A stretch of DNA of 64,000 nucleotides. Source: Antennarius striatus (Eukaryota > Chordata > Actinopteri > Lophiiformes > Antennariidae). This document shows, piece after piece, positions 22,903 through 40,700 of the stretch. Location: assembly GCF_040054535.1 (NCBI RefSeq), contig NC_090780.1, forward strand, positions 12,056,501 to 12,120,500, in the 5' to 3' direction. A program made the translations under genes and the position numbers. Under the pieces are notes generated by a model. That model did no database searches and was not told where the DNA came from. It saw only the letters and a program-made list of their open reading frames with translations. Position 1 is the stretch's first letter. Every line of letters starts with the position of its first letter.

Positions 22903-23022
22903 GGAGGAGAGAATCCCGCTGAAGATGTCAGTCCAACAAACCAAATGGTTTGTGACGACAACGCCCAGTCAAAGATTCTGGGATTGAGACGTGAATCCCT
23001 TTACACTGATGGCTTGGACTGA
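22903..23022 (+). other. frs3 second 5' UTR exon with two upstream ORFs
   Basis: Bounded by an acceptor (GTGCTTTCAG) and a donor (CTGA|GTAAGA). It contains two short upstream reading frames: ATG at 22925 ending at 22987 (20 codons) and ATG at 22945 ending at 23022 (25 codons), whose stop codon is the last three bases of the exon. They could dampen translation of the main frame. The exon is inferred from splice signals only. Confidence 0.5.
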
Positions 23023-23139
23023 GTAAGAAGTCTGTGTTGTGTTGTCCAACCAGGTTAAATCACTTTAAATAGGTGGACTTAATAGAAAAGACTGATAATT
23101 TTTGCTCCTGTGACAGGTTTCAGCTGGCCTGCTGAAGCT

Positions 23140-28638
<5,499 letters not shown>

Positions 28639-31600
28639 ATTAAATGGTGTTTAAATTGAAGAGGAAGGACGAAGAAAGATGAAGGCTCATACTCATCTTA
28701 GCACATTGGACCCTCCACTGTCATCCATCCATCCATTCAAGTGGCGGGCTGACTAATACAATACAGGTACCTAATTAGAAACCTACTGATACCTACCTGT
28801 GCATATAGGAGAGAAATCACAGATCTCCTAAGGAGAGTTTGCCATTTCATTCTGCGTTATTTATTAAATATGTGGCGCAAAGCTGTCAAGAAATCAGTTT
28901 TTTGCTTATTTTGAATCCTACGTCCACTTCTTAGTCTTGCTCCCATTGTTATTTACTCCACATCTATGTGTCTTTTTCTTACTGAAATACAATGAGGTAC
29001 AAATGGGATCTTGTTACAGAAGTTTGCATGATGGAAGGATTCATGTTGCTCCAAAATACTGGCCAATATTCATACCTCATCACATCTATTTAAGTCTAAG
29101 TAATATTGTGGCTAGTAGATGGGATTATTTTTACTCTTATGCCTATAGAGCATTTTGCACACATTACAATGGAACTGTATTTTTGCATATATTAGGAATG
29201 GTGTTGTCCAATCCAAGGAAGAACAGCATTTAATGAGCAGAAGAGATGGTGATAGCAGAGAATTACACTAAACTGAATAATGGTAAAAGTAGCACATATG
29301 AATTGAAACAAGTTTTGCTTCCCTCCTGTCTACATGCAACAAAAGAAAAAGTAGCATATCATCTGCAATCACACCTGCATATCATGCCAGACCTCTACAC
29401 TTGTTTTTTGTTTGTCACATTGCACTTTGACCCCGTGACACTGAAGCTCTGTAACTTGTGGACCCACAAATTTGAACGTGTCTATTTAGCAAAACGAAGG
29501 GGGCCAAATACCACATTCTTCATTCGTTTTGTAGATAGAATATGTTTTGTCAGGAGACATCAACAACCTCACTTTGTGGTACCGAGATAGAACCTCATGA
29601 AATGTGCTGAATTTTTGATTTGTTGGTTATCAGATGTGTCTGTGTTCAATGAGAAATCAAATGTGCCACTATCGGAAAGAAGGGAATTTTTTTGTTTTAA
29701 TTTCATTTTTGCTGTTTATCATGATTCTTTGACAGTTATTTATTTATTTATTTACTTACTTGTTTTTAAGAAAAAAATTATGTGTATTATATGATGACCA
29801 GCGTTTTGCTATCCAGTTGGTAATCTGGAGACCAAAGTATCACCTCAAATTATCACTGGACACTGTTATATAGGTGTTTTATCTGTGCTTAATTATATTT
29901 AAGAAGAAAACAATGTATTTATATTTTAAGTGCCAAAAGTTAAGTCATCATACTGTTAAATAACTAAATGATGAGAAGAATCAAATGTGCCAATAGCATT
30001 TCTTGAAACCTATAAGAAAGAGACGTATAAGATAATAATGGTTGAGAGACAAAAGAATAAGCTTTGAAATGTAGAAATGAAAGATGACAAAAACTGCACA
30101 TTCCACCTCATCTACATCGACAGCCATCTTGAAGTGAGATGTTATAATGCTAACCTGGTAGTCTGATCATTACAGGTGGTTGATTTTATGCTGCTACATG
30201 TACATACTCACTGTAGCTCCAGGTCAAACTGAAAACATATGTGTTTGAACCTCTGGGATGTCAGATCTTCTCCCATATTGTTAATTGCTAATAGAAGTAG
30301 AATTGTTGTGTTTTTCTGAGATAATTTCTGAAGAGTAGAAATATAGTAGTGATACCATTTCAAAGAACGTTTCATTTGGGATAATAGTTCATGTAATTGA
30401 GGTTGCTTTCCATACCGGCTTTCTTTTTGAAGAGGTAACAAAAGCACAGGCTTACCGATGTCCTCGTCATTCTGTTGAACCCTCATGTAAAATTTATGTT
30501 TTCAGCCGACTTAGGGACACCAGCTGTTCTAGATCCATACATGTATAGGCTTTCAAGTGCACGTCCTGTGGCATTTAGCTGAAGATGATCCTTTTTTAAC
30601 AAAGTTAAAAGACATAAATACAAATTCTCATCTTCTGATAAAGGGATTATTTCGCTTCTGTGTAGTATGTGTAAAATGAGGTCTTTTAAAGACTGTTACT
30701 TTAAATGCAAAAAAAAAACAAAACATTGCTCACATCCCCATTTTCCAATGTTTTGGCATTTCTAATGGATTTCACTGTTTTTTTAATGGTCATGTTATTT
30801 TTGATAAGCAGTCATTTGTTTATTTAAATACCAAAAATAGGAATACAGTACAATAAAAAATGCCAATCACATTGTCCATGAACAGAGGTTTGTTTTGACA
30901 TGGCTATATATTTATTTTCAGTCTATATTGTCGCATATAGATTTATATTAAAAGGTTATTATATGTGTTAAATTATGTGAATGTGCCATTTTTATTTTAT
31001 AGATGTCTTGAATCACAACAATTTCAGCTCTAGGTGGTTCATAAACTTATTGTTTATTTGATATGTTTTTTAAATGTGGAGGAATCAATTCAATGTTAAA
31101 CTTATTCAAAGAAATCTAATTGTGCTTGTTTGTTATTTTGAAATATGTATGATAAAAAGGTATGTGCATTTCAGAACATTTACTGACTTGTTTATGGGAC
31201 ATAAATGATTATTTTCATGATCAGAAAATCTGGAAAACAGATATCACTGTTTCTGTCTGACCAGTTGTTCTAACTCCCAATATGCATTTAATAATGAAGT
31301 AAAAAACTATAGAGCAAGAAACTAAGCAATTAGCATATGTTTTCTTGTTTAAACTGATAAGTTAGCAATTAATTTGCTTGTCCTTGTTACTGGTTTTAGT
31401 CTAATTTTAGTTACACAATCCCAACACAGAAGCCTTAAATATCCCAAAGTCAAAAGTTGATTATTTGTATTTTTGTTCGATCCTCATATTGTAAAATGAC
31501 AATATATCAAAATATTTGTATCTGGAACAAAATGGCCAAGTTTTAGCTGACTGCATTTGCAAAGACATTGTCATGATACATTGGATGGATGTTTACATTT

Positions 31601-33408
31601 TTGCAATAATAGTTGAATTGTAGTTTTGTCTGTCTAATTCAGACCAATGTGTGAAGTGTGAAATTTAAATAGTTGTCTATAGAGTTGTTGGCTTTAAGTA
31701 TTTAACCACCTGTTTCTCTGTGAATCAGCAGTCTTATTTTTCTTTCAGGTACAATGTTTAATTTCAAATCCTCATAGTTTGATTGTAGCTATGAAATTTA
31801 AAAAAAATGCCTGTTTTCTTGATGACAATGTGTTTGCTTCAAGTCACATTTACAGTGCCACTCAGTAAGTGACCATTGCCAGTACTTAATAAATTTTATT
31901 GTATTAAACTTTTCAAACCAGTGGTGATATTTCATACAGAAAAAAGAGTGTGTCATTTAATGACTCAGACTTGTTTTATGACCATTTAAAAAAAAAGTCA
32001 TATAGGTTCCAACTCAGAAACCTTACCACCTTTCAAATCAGCTAACAAGAAATTCAGTCTCATTATCACATAAGCCTGTGTGAATAATCAAAATAAATAG
32101 ATATGCTTAACAACCATTATCTACAAAGCAATCACTGTGCACTTGTGTTTAGTACCTCTCCCACTCATTACTCACTTTGAATGACTGATGCTGTTTGATA
32201 TATCTTACTCTCATAATGCTCTGTGTTAATTCTCAAGGCATAATTCTCACAAATGTCTGTGGAACAATGAAGCATCACTCAGTATTATTTGTTCTGCTGA
32301 TATAATCAGCACTATAACCTGTCATGAAGTTCCCCAAAATGACTGTGGAATGCTTAACAAAGGGCTTGGCTCTGTGTTGACTGTGCAAACATGAACACAA
32401 TCTTGAAGTCCATTTCAATAAAAATCTCACTGTGCTACCTAGAGAAATATTTGCATTGCTGTTGTAAAAAATATTTTAAAGAAATGTACCCACATTTTAA
32501 AACCTGTTGTGGTGAAGCGACAGGGAATTTAGCCATAGTGATTTCATACTAATTGTAGTTTATTTTGAAATAAAAGTGCAAACTTGTTTTCAAACCTTAC
32601 TGACGATTATCACATTAAAAGAATATTTTAACATACTGGGACATGACATGCTTTTTTCTAAATTAGATTAGAAGATTGATGCCACTCATGTTGATTACAG
32701 CTAGCATACAGTATTTATGGCTTATCTTGGCACAGACACTGGAATGAGAATCACAGTTGGCCTACGAAAATCCACAAACCATGACTTTAAAGCTCACAAT
32801 ATAATGTGAAATCTATTTTTGTGACCACAGTAGCCAGTTGTTGTTGACAATCATGAAATTCAGTCTCATTTGCATTTCATTATGAACAAATGAGAGCAGT
32901 GTCATTCTTCCCAGCTGAATTTTAAAAAAAGTATTTTCCGCTATATGTAGAACAATTAGAGTTTACAAGTGAAATGTCATCTATATAATGTTGCCTGGTT
33001 CATGAGACGAAGTGACTGAAAACATGTTGAATGAGGACACATTTTCTGTAGCATATGTCAATTTTGAGTAAATATTACACTATGTTTGTCATGATGGTGT
33101 CATATGCCTATGGTGCACTCTATCTGATTTCCCATCTGCTGCCATTTCTTTTCATAGTGCTGAAGTATGTGAAAATAAAATTCCTTCCACAAATTGCTGC
33201 TTTCTAACTTGTGCTCAGTATGTGTAGCATTTATGAGGTTACAAGAAGGTGGTAAAAACACAAAGGCCAGCACCACAATGTGCACCATGGTGCTACACAG
33301 TCATCATCACAAAAAATAATCTAAACAATGTCATTTACTTGTCCAGCCAGTGGCATTAATCTCCATCAGAATACTGAATCTATTAGATAACTGTAATATC
33401 TTGTAATA
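28639..33408 (+). other. Long AT-rich frs3 3' region and intergenic DNA
   Basis: No exon or clear repeat was recognised. Candidate poly(A) signals occur at several places, e.g. AATAAA at 31888-31893, which would give a 3.2-kb 3' UTR (FRS2/FRS3 transcripts are known to have long 3' UTRs). Where the transcript truly ends cannot be seen. Confidence 0.5.
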
Positions 33409-33690
33409 TTGGTTGTCTGGAGTCCGGCCCAGTGGAGGGGGAAGGTTACATGTTGAATCCCTTCTCTGCAGACTTTGTATGGTCTCCCCTGTGTCTCCGG
33501 CTTCCTCCCACCCCCAAAATCATGCAGCTCCCACCAAACTGTCTGTAAGTGTATGTGTGTTTGTCTTTCATGTGGTCCCACGATTAGCTGGCCTCTTGTC
33601 CGGGGTGTATGCCACCTCTCGCCCCTAGCCAGTTGGGATAGGCTCCAGCAGACCCATGACAGTAATTCGGATAAGCGTCTGTAGATGAGA
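33409..33690 (+). mobile_element. L2/CR1-type LINE 3' tail
   Basis: A fuller relative of the piece at 15.8 kb: gtctcccctgtgtctccggc, then cttcctcccac, aaatcatgcag, a GTGTAtgtgtgttt run, ggcctcttgtccggggtgta, and finally gttgggataggctccagcag with a terminal ggataagcg. This is the standard 3' block of teleost L2-like LINEs and SINEs that borrow their tail. Diverged and 5'-truncated. Confidence 0.65.
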
Positions 33691-34500
33691 TGTTTGCGTT
33701 CAGCAAGGATGTAATAATGCACGGAGATCCACACAAAGGGGTCCAAGCTGTATGCTTGTGAGAGCTTGAATGTACACAACATTGGTCTAACTTTGTCACT
33801 AATATATCAAGTTACAAATCAAGGAAATGCCAATATACTTGAGCGCGTTAAAACCTGACAATAAACTGCAGGTACTCTCTAATTTACCGTGTGACATGCT
33901 TTCATTGACACGAGATATAAATGCAAAGGTAAAAGTTCATCCTTGTTACATATTGTTAGAATAATGGCTTGTAATTATAGGCTATAGAACAGCGTAAACT
34001 TTGCTGTCCTCAAATGAGGACACTGGGCATTACATAAGCAATATGCATAGGAAGAAGCGCTGCCTCAATTGGAAGAAACAAGCTCAAACCATCACAAGTT
34101 TCATACTTCTAATATGAAAGAATGTTCATATATTGTTCTAAACAAGTTTTACACTGCAAGGCAGGAAAAAGCTTGAAGGTAACATGTTTGAAACTTGTAA
34201 AGTGACTAACATACGTGAGAGTTGTACGTGCTGCCGGACATTCATTGACTGGGGCTTCTAGTGGGCAGAGTTTTTTTATGTACAGAAGAGATTGCAAGGT
34301 AAGATCGAAGTGTACCACAGTTAGGAATTACAGTATGTAAGTCACTCCATGAATTAGTGAAAGATATGTGTTTACACGTTTTATTACCATAGTTGGTACA
34401 TCCATTTTTTTGTCATTTAGTTTACTCTGATAGAAATATATTATAAATTATAAATAAATATTATAATAATATTATAAATAAAATAAGGCCACTTATTTCT
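33691..34500. other. Left flank of the transposon nest
   Basis: AT-rich sequence. It contains the left inverted repeat of the piggyBac relic (34004-34027). No gene was seen. Confidence 0.5.
34004..34027 (+). repeat. Left inverted repeat of the piggyBac relic
   Basis: A 24-nt sequence (core GTCCTCAAATGAGGAC followed by ACTGGG) that recurs inverted, with one mismatch, at 51011-51034, on the far side of both the transposase remnant and the Gypsy array. Confidence 0.6.
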
Positions 34501-35136
34501 ATGGTTCAAGAATCCTTCCAAAAATTTGGAGTGTTTGAGGAGAATTTGTCAGTTGACGAAATGATTGTGCGCTATTATGGACATAACACTGTCAAGCAAT
34601 TCATGTGGGGCAAACCAATTCGATTTGGGTATAAATTTTGGGCATTGTGTGGGGTGTCAGGTTAATGCTACAGTTTTGATCTGTATTGGCAAAGGGTCTG
34701 CTAATGAAAAAGACAGCGATTTGTTGCTCGGTTCTAAGGTGGTCCTGAATATGCTCTCGGTTGTAGATAACCCATTCTCTTATAATGTATACTTATACTT
34801 GGATATTTGTTCACTGACTATGCGTTGCAGGTGCATTTGAGGACTTTGGGATTCAATGCCACGGGAACAATTAGGGAAAACAGGATCAGCAAGTGCCCAT
34901 TGAAGAAATCAAATGCAATGAAAAAAGAACCGAGAGGAACATATGATTACAGGTTTGATCACAATGAAGAAATTCCCATTGTGAAATGGGTGGACAACAA
35001 ATGTGTTATAATTGGTAAAAATCATGATACAGTACAACCAATGAAGAATGTACAGCGTTGGCGGCAAGAATCTAAGTCAATAGGAAATGTCTCTCAACCA
35101 AAGAACATATATCAAAAAATTGTACTGTTACCTTAG
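34501..35136 (+). pseudogene. piggyBac transposase remnant
   Basis: Three partly overlapping frames carry piggyBac transposase sequence. The first (from 34501) has FEENLSVDEMIVRYYGH, with the first catalytic Asp, and GKPIRFGYKFWAL. The second (to about 34838) has KGSANEKDSDLLLGSKVV. The third (to 35136) has FTDYALQVHLRTLGF, ATGTIRENRISKCPLKKS and KWVDNKCVIIGKNHDTV, with the last Asp region. At least two frameshifts and an in-frame stop near 34663 break it, and the N-terminal half and C-terminal Cys-rich domain are not found, so it is about 210 codons of a protein that normally has about 560-600. Old and inactive. A young Gypsy element has inserted just downstream. Confidence 0.85.
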
Positions 35137-35299
35137 GTGTTGAATGTTTTGTTCTATATCATTCTAGGGAATTAGCTGCTTCTGAACATGTTAAATTAAG
35201 TGTTTTTTGTTCATTTATCATTTTTTATGAAGTAGAAACCGCTGATATTTATTTTCTTCTGAAAATGGAAATATTTTAATTGGCCTGAATGTATACATA

Positions 35300-36158
35300 T
35301 GTAACATAGTTGAATAAGTTGTAGTTAAAATCCCGCTAAAATGGGGAAACTACGCCATCTACTGTTCTACATGTTTGCATCATGCCTGCTTCATGTTAGC
35401 GAAGCATGATGGGAAATCCTCAGTACGCTGGAGGATTTTCATGAGACAGGTAATGTCCGTGCGTCTGTGGACAAAATAAATTATAATTTTGAAAAGCACT
35501 TAACAGTTCATCTGGGATACATGCCTGAAAGGAAACACCATTAGACTAACTCTGTTTCATTTTGTGTTAGGTCAAACATTAACTTTGTGTACATTGTTTC
35601 ACTTGTAAAGAACGTGTCCAGTACAGTTAGCTAACAGGTGGTATCGGTGTTTCCCCAGACAGGACATGTGCTTTGGTCCACAAATTGACACCTTGTACAC
35701 TGTCTCCTGTGTCCATTTGTTGTTGAACGCAGGTATGTTGCAAGTGTTATAATTTAATGTGTATTTCTTATTGCAAGTTCATGTGATTTGGTTAAATAAG
35801 CTAAAATAATATAAAAAGATGGTAACAGTTAATGGTGGAAAAATATGCTACGTTTATTTTGTATTTTATTTTTTTAAGAGGAAATGAGATTTGCTTTGGT
35901 CATCTGGCTGTATAAAAATCACTTTACGATCACTAAATCATATACGTATAGTATAGTAGCCTATATGGGAAATCCTCAGTACGCTGGAGGATTTTCATGA
36001 GACAGACAGGACATGTGCTTTGGTCCACAAATTGACACCTTGTACACTGTCTCCTGTGTCCATTTGTTGTTGAACGCAGAATAAACCCCCACCTGAGCTA
36101 TTGCCACCACATGAGTTCCAGAGTGTGATTAATGCAGAGAAGACATACATCGGTCACA
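35300..36158 (+). repeat. Gypsy LTR, left
   Basis: 859 bp, TG...CA ends. AATAAA lies at 36080-36085, near the end. It contains an internal duplication: blocks 35407-35449 and 35659-35732, separated by a GT...AG gap, are found again directly joined at 35965-36079. Confidence 0.93.
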
Positions 36159-36303
36159 TTGGTGCCGTGACTCGTCGAAGACTGTCGGACCGGGTTGGTG
36201 TCTTCTCATGACTGCATCACTGGAGCTGTATTCCTTCGTGGTGGACTCTCAGCTTAATTATTAATATTATACGAGTGGGAACTTTGTTATCACAAAACAA
36301 AAC

Positions 36304-37707
36304 ATGAGCTCTGGTCAGTCTGGTGAGTTTGATGGAACCCCTGTTAGTTGGGGTAAGGATATTGCATGTGGGTTAAATCTCACACCTGTCCCATTTTCAT
36401 TACATGAGGATCAAAGGAGGGATGAAACATGTATAGTTATTGATCCTGTGGACAGTCCTGTTGAATATGACAATGTATCCTCACCACATGATCAGTCTAT
36501 GCATGGGTTACATCCACCTCAGTGCGCTAGCACCTCCGCCCAAAACCCTATCCCTGATGAAGTGAGATTTGCTGAACAAATGAACACTGTTGTACAACAG
36601 ATAGGACAGCAGATAGCAAATAGTATTATGACACACTTCACATCGACCCCTGCATCACACCTCACATCAACCCCTGCAGTTACGGTGCACGCGGCCCATG
36701 GAGATGCATGCAGGAAGGAAAGCTCTCTGCCCAGCCAGACACTAGACCTCTCCCAGGTCCAACTGGTCACTCAGAGGCAAGTCAAAGAGCCACCTCCATT
36801 CAGAGGGGAAAGCTCAGATACAATAGCTGTTGATGAATGGGAGGACTTAATGAGAACCTACATTAGGAAGAGCGATATTCGGGTTGAACATCAGGCTGAG
36901 GAGATTCTCATCCATCTGAGGGGCAGGGCAAAGGATGTTGTGCGATTTGGAATAAGGAATGGTGAGATTGATGTGCAGCAGAACCCACAGGCCATCTATT
37001 TACTCCTGCGTAGACATTTCAGTTCTAGCCACTGCTCCTCTGTTCCCCTAGCTGACTTTTATTCCACCCTGCCAAAAGACCAGGAGGATCCATACGAGTA
37101 TTGGCTTAGGTTGAACAGAGCTGCTGATGTTGCTGCCAGTTGTCTGAATGCACAGGGAAAGTTGTTCGACAACCCTTCTGTTGAAGTTACACGTATGTTC
37201 ATCAGGCACTGCCCCAGCAGGGACTTGGCCCTTACCTTTAGGTCCAAGACAGTTGATAAGTGGTCAACTCGCGAGGTTCAGGAAGTGTTAGATGAATATC
37301 ATCTGGAAGGTGGACTTAGGTCCTCGCCTCAGTTGTATAACAGAGTCAACTTGAATAAAATTGAGGTGAGCCCTAATGCTACTTTCGACGCAGGCATACC
37401 TGAACAGAAAACAACTGTGAGTCAAGATAACCCTACCCTTGAGAAATTGATAGGCATGCTAGAGAAAGTGTTACTTCAGGGCCCGGTTCGTGCACGGGCA
37501 AATAGAAGGCCAAATAGCAGCAACAAATATCCGAGGATTGAGGGCTTGAATGACATACCTTGTTCTATATGTAAAGACAGCTCTCACTCTGCCTTCACGC
37601 ACTGTCGAGAAGGAGGGCTGTGCTTCCTGTGTCACCTGCCTGGCCATTCAAGACTTAACTGCCCAGAAGGCAAGCGTCCCCATTCCCGTGGCCAGCAGGG
37701 AAACTGA
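36304..37707 (+). CDS. gag: Gypsy gag, unit 1
   Basis: 467 codons. A capsid-like region (about residues 165-330, with WEDLMRTYIRKSDIR and LPKDQEDPYEYWLRL) is followed by two zinc-knuckle-like motifs near the C-terminus: CSICKDSSHSAFTHC and the classic CFLCHLPGHSRLNC (about 440-453). It looks whole. The pol frame is -1 relative to gag and stays open across the gag stop. The heptamer GGGAAAC (37698-37704) right before the stop is of the -1 slippery type this class of elements is known to use. The start is the first ATG after the leader. Confidence 0.9.
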   Translation: MSSGQSGEFDGTPVSWGKDIACGLNLTPVPFSLHEDQRRDETCIVIDPVDSPVEYDNVSSPHDQSMHGLHPPQCASTSAQNPIPDEVRFAEQMNTVVQQIGQQIANSIMTHFTSTPASHLTSTPAVTVHAAHGDACRKESSLPSQTLDLSQVQLVTQRQVKEPPPFRGESSDTIAVDEWEDLMRTYIRKSDIRVEHQAEEILIHLRGRAKDVVRFGIRNGEIDVQQNPQAIYLLLRRHFSSSHCSSVPLADFYSTLPKDQEDPYEYWLRLNRAADVAASCLNAQGKLFDNPSVEVTRMFIRHCPSRDLALTFRSKTVDKWSTREVQEVLDEYHLEGGLRSSPQLYNRVNLNKIEVSPNATFDAGIPEQKTTVSQDNPTLEKLIGMLEKVLLQGPVRARANRRPNSSNKYPRIEGLNDIPCSICKDSSHSAFTHCREGGLCFLCHLPGHSRLNCPEGKRPHSRGQQGN

Positions 37708-37742
37708 ATGATCTGCGTGCAGGGGAGGACAACGCAGATCAA

Positions 37743-40700
37743 GTGAGTGAGCCTCCCACCTTAACAGACACAGATTATGAGACATTGTGCATGGCCTTCA
37801 GCAGTGCAGGACCATCTAAGAAAACTGTGATTTTCCAAGATCTGCAGAGACTCTCAAATACTGATAGCCTCTTCTACACGGATGTGACTACAGATGATGG
37901 ACATGTCCTCAGGGCATTAGTGGACAGTGGTTCAATGGCATGCACTATAAGTGTGACTGCAGACACAGAGCTCTCACAGTCGACCCCTAACACTGAGAAG
38001 AAGTCAGCTGAGGGTTTCGTCATTGTTGGCTGTGGGGGTAACCTGGTCACACCTACTTCAATGTATGACCTCACTGTATCCGTTTATGGCCACAAGATGA
38101 TAATCCCAGTTCTTGTTGTGCCAGGCCAACGTGATGATATGATTCTGGGCAGCAACGTCATCAGGTGGCTCATTACACAGACAAAGATGATTGTGAGCAG
38201 CCGGAGCACAGCATCTCCTGCGAAGAGTACTTTGAGTGATGGTTTGCCCCATCTAATGTCCCTGTTGTCCTTCTCAGGTGAATGTAATGGCACGGCGATG
38301 CCGCTCAGAGTTGGAACTGCTAAGCTCAAAAGGTGTGTAACTCTGAAGCCACTGTCTGAACATTTAGTGTGGGCTAAACTACCAGCGTTTGACGTCTCAG
38401 CGGTAGGTAGCACAGTCATGGTTGAACCCACCCAGTCTAAGACTAGGCCTGCACAAATTCTGGTGGGCAGAGTTGTCACTCCCTTATGGGGGGATGGCTA
38501 TGTCCCAGTTAAGATAGTAAACCCTACTGATAAGCCACTGACACTTAGGAGAAATGCAAAGGTTGCGGATGTGTCCCATTGTCTTTCTGTGCAGGACATG
38601 CCAGAACCAGATCGTGTCCAGTCCAATACACAGTACACACAAGTCTCGTCACCTGCACCACGGTCAGAAGCTGAAATGTCAGCTGTTCTGTGTGACATGG
38701 GCCTGCAGGAGTTGGACCTCTCATCCTGTGAGATCTCCCTTGAGTGGAAGGAGAAATTGTTGCAGATCATTGAGCAGTATGAGTCAATCTTTTCAAGGCA
38801 CAAAATGGATTGTGGTGAAGCAAAAGATTTCGTGCACAGAATCCGCTTGTTAGATGATAAGCCTTTTAGACTTCCATACAGGCGGGTCCCACCATGCCAT
38901 TATGACAAGCTGCGGACTGCGCTGAATGAGATGGAGGAGCTGGGGATAATACGCAAGTCTCAGAGTGAGTACGCATCTCCCCTTGTCTTAGTTACCAAAC
39001 CCAATGGTGACCTTCGCATTTGCAATGACTTTCGGTGGCTGAATGCGAGGACAGTAAAAGATGCTCATCCCCTCCCTCATCAAACTGACGCCCTCGCTGC
39101 GCTTGGTGGCAATGTGCTGTTCTCCACCATGGACCTCACATCAGGGTTCTACAATGTCAGGCTACATGAGGATGACAAGAAATTTACAGCTTTCTCCTCC
39201 CCATTCGGTCTTCATGAATATAACCGAATGCCCCAGGGCCTGACGAATAGTCCAGCTACCTTTATGAGAATGATGATGTCTATCTTTGGCGATGAGAACT
39301 TCACAAGCCTGCTTTGTTACTTAGATGACCTCATGGTGTACGCCCCATCTGAACAGGTGGCACTAGAGCGTCTGCTGATGGTCTTCTCACGTCTGGCTGC
39401 AAACAACTTGAAGCTCTCGCCTAAGAAATGTCACTTTCTCCGCAGGTCTGTTAAGTTTCTAGGACACATCATATGTGCAGATGGTATTAAGACAGACCCA
39501 AGTAAAGTTGAGGCCATAAATAATGTGCAGGAGACAGACTTGATGGAGTCCGATGGGATGACTCCATGTGCAAAGAAAATCAGATCCTATTTGGGGATGG
39601 TTCTTTACTATCACCATTTCATTAAGGGATGTTCTGCTAAAGCCAGGCCACTGTTCAACCTCATCGCTGAGCCTTCAGCACCGCACAAGAGAAGGGGCGG
39701 CCATACACCCAAGTTCAAAAAGGGCCATGTGAAACTGTCTCCGGCAGACTGGACAGATGAGTGCAGAGACGCATTCAGAGCTTTGAAACATGAGCTTGTG
39801 CAGAGTGTGACGTTGGCCCATCCAGACTTCAATACACCGTTCATCCTTGCAGTTGATGCTAGCTTTGATGGCCTCGGAGCTGTCCTATCACAGTTGCCCC
39901 CTGATGGGAAGATTGCTAGACCAGTGGCGTTCGCCAGTAAGACGCTCTCACAGTCTCAACTGAACTATCCAGCACACCGGCTGGAGTTTCTGGCTCTAAA
40001 ATGGGCAGTGTGTGACAAGTTCAGCCACTGGCTGAAAGGTCGGAGCTTCTCCGTCTGGACAGATAATAATCCGTTAACATACATCTTAACTAAACCGAAG
40101 TTGGATGCATGTGAACAGAGATGGGTATCGAAGCTTGCAGCATACAGTTTTGACCTGAACTATGTCCCTGGCACAAAGAATGTAGTCGCCGATGCACTGA
40201 GTAGAGAACCATTTGTCAGGTCATGCATGAGCCACCGTCTGGTGACTGAACCCTACTCTTTGCTGCTGAACCAAGTGAATGGTATGGTGGATAGTACAGT
40301 TCAAGATGCTTTCAGATGTACTAATAACTGCCAGCTGGTTGTTGATCAGTCTGGGGAAGGAACCGACATCACCCCACCTGCATCTCAGGGTTCCCTCTCT
40401 TCGCGAGAAGTGTCAGCCGTGCTTGATGCACATGAGTCTGGTGGTGTTTGCCAAGTGAGGGGTACAGGTCCGACAATCCCTCAGCTTGCCAGAATTGATC
40501 AGTCTACCTCTTTACCTAAGAGTGAACTAGCTAATATGCAGGAGCAGGATGCTGTCTTGGGCAGGGCTCTCTTTTATGTCCAGCGTCACTGGAGGCCAAC
40601 TAGGCGTGAGCGTGCTGATGAGTCTCGCAGTGTGTTGAAACTGTTGAGGCATTGGCCCAAACTCTCTATCTTGAACGGCATGTTGTACAGAGTTAAGAAG

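Noticed and set aside
33366-33782. 138-codon minus-strand frame at 33.4-33.8 kb
   Set aside because: It lies on the L2-type LINE tail and shows no protein similarity I recognise.
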